From JBLHKE01 sp047619485 (GTDB lineage Bacteria > Verrucomicrobiota > Verrucomicrobiia > Verrucomicrobiales > DEV007), in contig JBLHKE010000570.1 in assembly GCA_047619485.1 (NCBI GenBank), forward strand, positions 1 through 5,303: a stretch of DNA of 5,303 bases, read 5' to 3'. This document shows positions 5,008 to 5,303 of the stretch, in pieces. The notes under the pieces were generated by a model. It had not been told where the DNA came from. It saw only the letters and a list, made by a program, of their open reading frames with translations, and did not search any database. The translations under genes were made by a program, and so were the position numbers. Numbering within the stretch: the stretch's first letter is position 1; each line of letters begins with the position of its first letter.

Positions 5008-5303
5008 ATGCTTACAAAACGCCAACAAGAAGTTTACGATTACCTCAAGGATTACCACCAATCGACTGGCCTGATGCCATCGACGCGTGAGATTCAGCGA
5101 CATTTCGAATTCGCCAGCCAGACGGCCGCCGTCAGTCACCTGCGCGCCTTGGAGAAGAAAGGAGTCATTCAAAAACACGCCGGCAAGGCTCGTGCGCTAG
5201 TCCTTCCAGAAGAACTCGAACGGGACGAGATCATCGATGTGCCGATCTACGGCCACATCGCCGCCGGTATGGCGCAGGAAGCTGAGCAAGAGCAAGATGG
5301 CTG
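5008..5303 (+). CDS. lexA: LexA repressor, N-terminal part (gene runs off the right edge)
   Basis: The first 98 codons of a LexA-family SOS repressor. The opening MLTKRQQEVYDYL and the following PSTREIQ match the LexA winged-helix DNA-binding domain (about residues 1-65). The recognition-helix region is ASQTAAVSHLRALEKKG (36-52). After a linker, VPIYGHIAAG begins the S24 autoprotease domain. Ala86-Gly87 is the expected self-cleavage site, cut when RecA filaments form on damaged DNA. The Ser/Lys catalytic dyad lies beyond the window. The ATG at 5008-5010 is chosen by alignment with LexA N-termini; an internal Met23 would delete the first helix. No Shine-Dalgarno precedes it, since those bases are the operator. 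This is complete through the cleavage site and shows no sign of damage. Confidence 0.95.
   Translation, partial: MLTKRQQEVYDYLKDYHQSTGLMPSTREIQRHFEFASQTAAVSHLRALEKKGVIQKHAGKARALVLPEELERDEIIDVPIYGHIAAGMAQEAEQEQDG

Noticed and set aside
4990..5178. Minus-strand open frame of 62 codons opposite the start of lexA
   Set aside because: It is antisense to the well-supported LexA DNA-binding domain and crosses the operator.

Overview
The window looks like chromosomal DNA from a Verrucomicrobia-type bacterium, possibly of the Opitutae (the class is a guess). The best evidence is at the right edge. A gene that starts like lexA is preceded by TGTTC-TACA-GAACA, an exact match to the TGTTC-N4-GAACA LexA box that I recall being described for Verrucomicrobia (Verrucomicrobium spinosum). 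The recognition-helix region (ASQTAAVSHLRALEKKG) fits this. No phage, transposase, CRISPR, tRNA or rRNA signal is visible. This is mostly an ordinary housekeeping region with some interesting regulatory and intergenic DNA.

Layout, left to right. Positions 1-81 hold what may be the last 26 codons of a plus-strand gene. Positions 82-193 are a structured gap between two convergent gene ends. Four genes then follow on the minus strand. In transcription order (right to left) they are a secreted TPR-repeat protein (4906-4184), a serine D-Ala-D-Ala carboxypeptidase of family S11 with a Tat-type lipoprotein signal (4120-3197), a two-domain signal peptide peptidase SppA (2908-1103), and a cytoplasmic calcineurin-like metallophosphoesterase (1078-194). 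The first two are 63 bases apart and the last two 24 bases apart, so each pair is probably co-transcribed. A 288-base gap between the carboxypeptidase and sppA holds a perfect 21-base inverted repeat and other palindromes. Divergently on the plus strand, lexA starts at 5008 and runs off the right edge.

How the genes fit together. Three of the four minus-strand products are predicted to be exported: the TPR protein, the carboxypeptidase and SppA. The group therefore looks like an envelope-maintenance cluster covering peptidoglycan trimming and signal-peptide or membrane-protein turnover. The phosphoesterase substrate cannot be told from sequence. LexA is the SOS repressor and very probably controls itself through the operator next to its start codon. 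The 101-base divergent region is shared with the TPR gene, so LexA could also affect that gene, though the best minus-strand promoter candidate does not overlap the operator.

The items most worth a second look are the LexA operator with a third half-site, the 21-base inverted repeat made of two nested palindromes, the Tat-lipoprotein form of the carboxypeptidase, and a 13-base motif shared by two separate intergenic regions.
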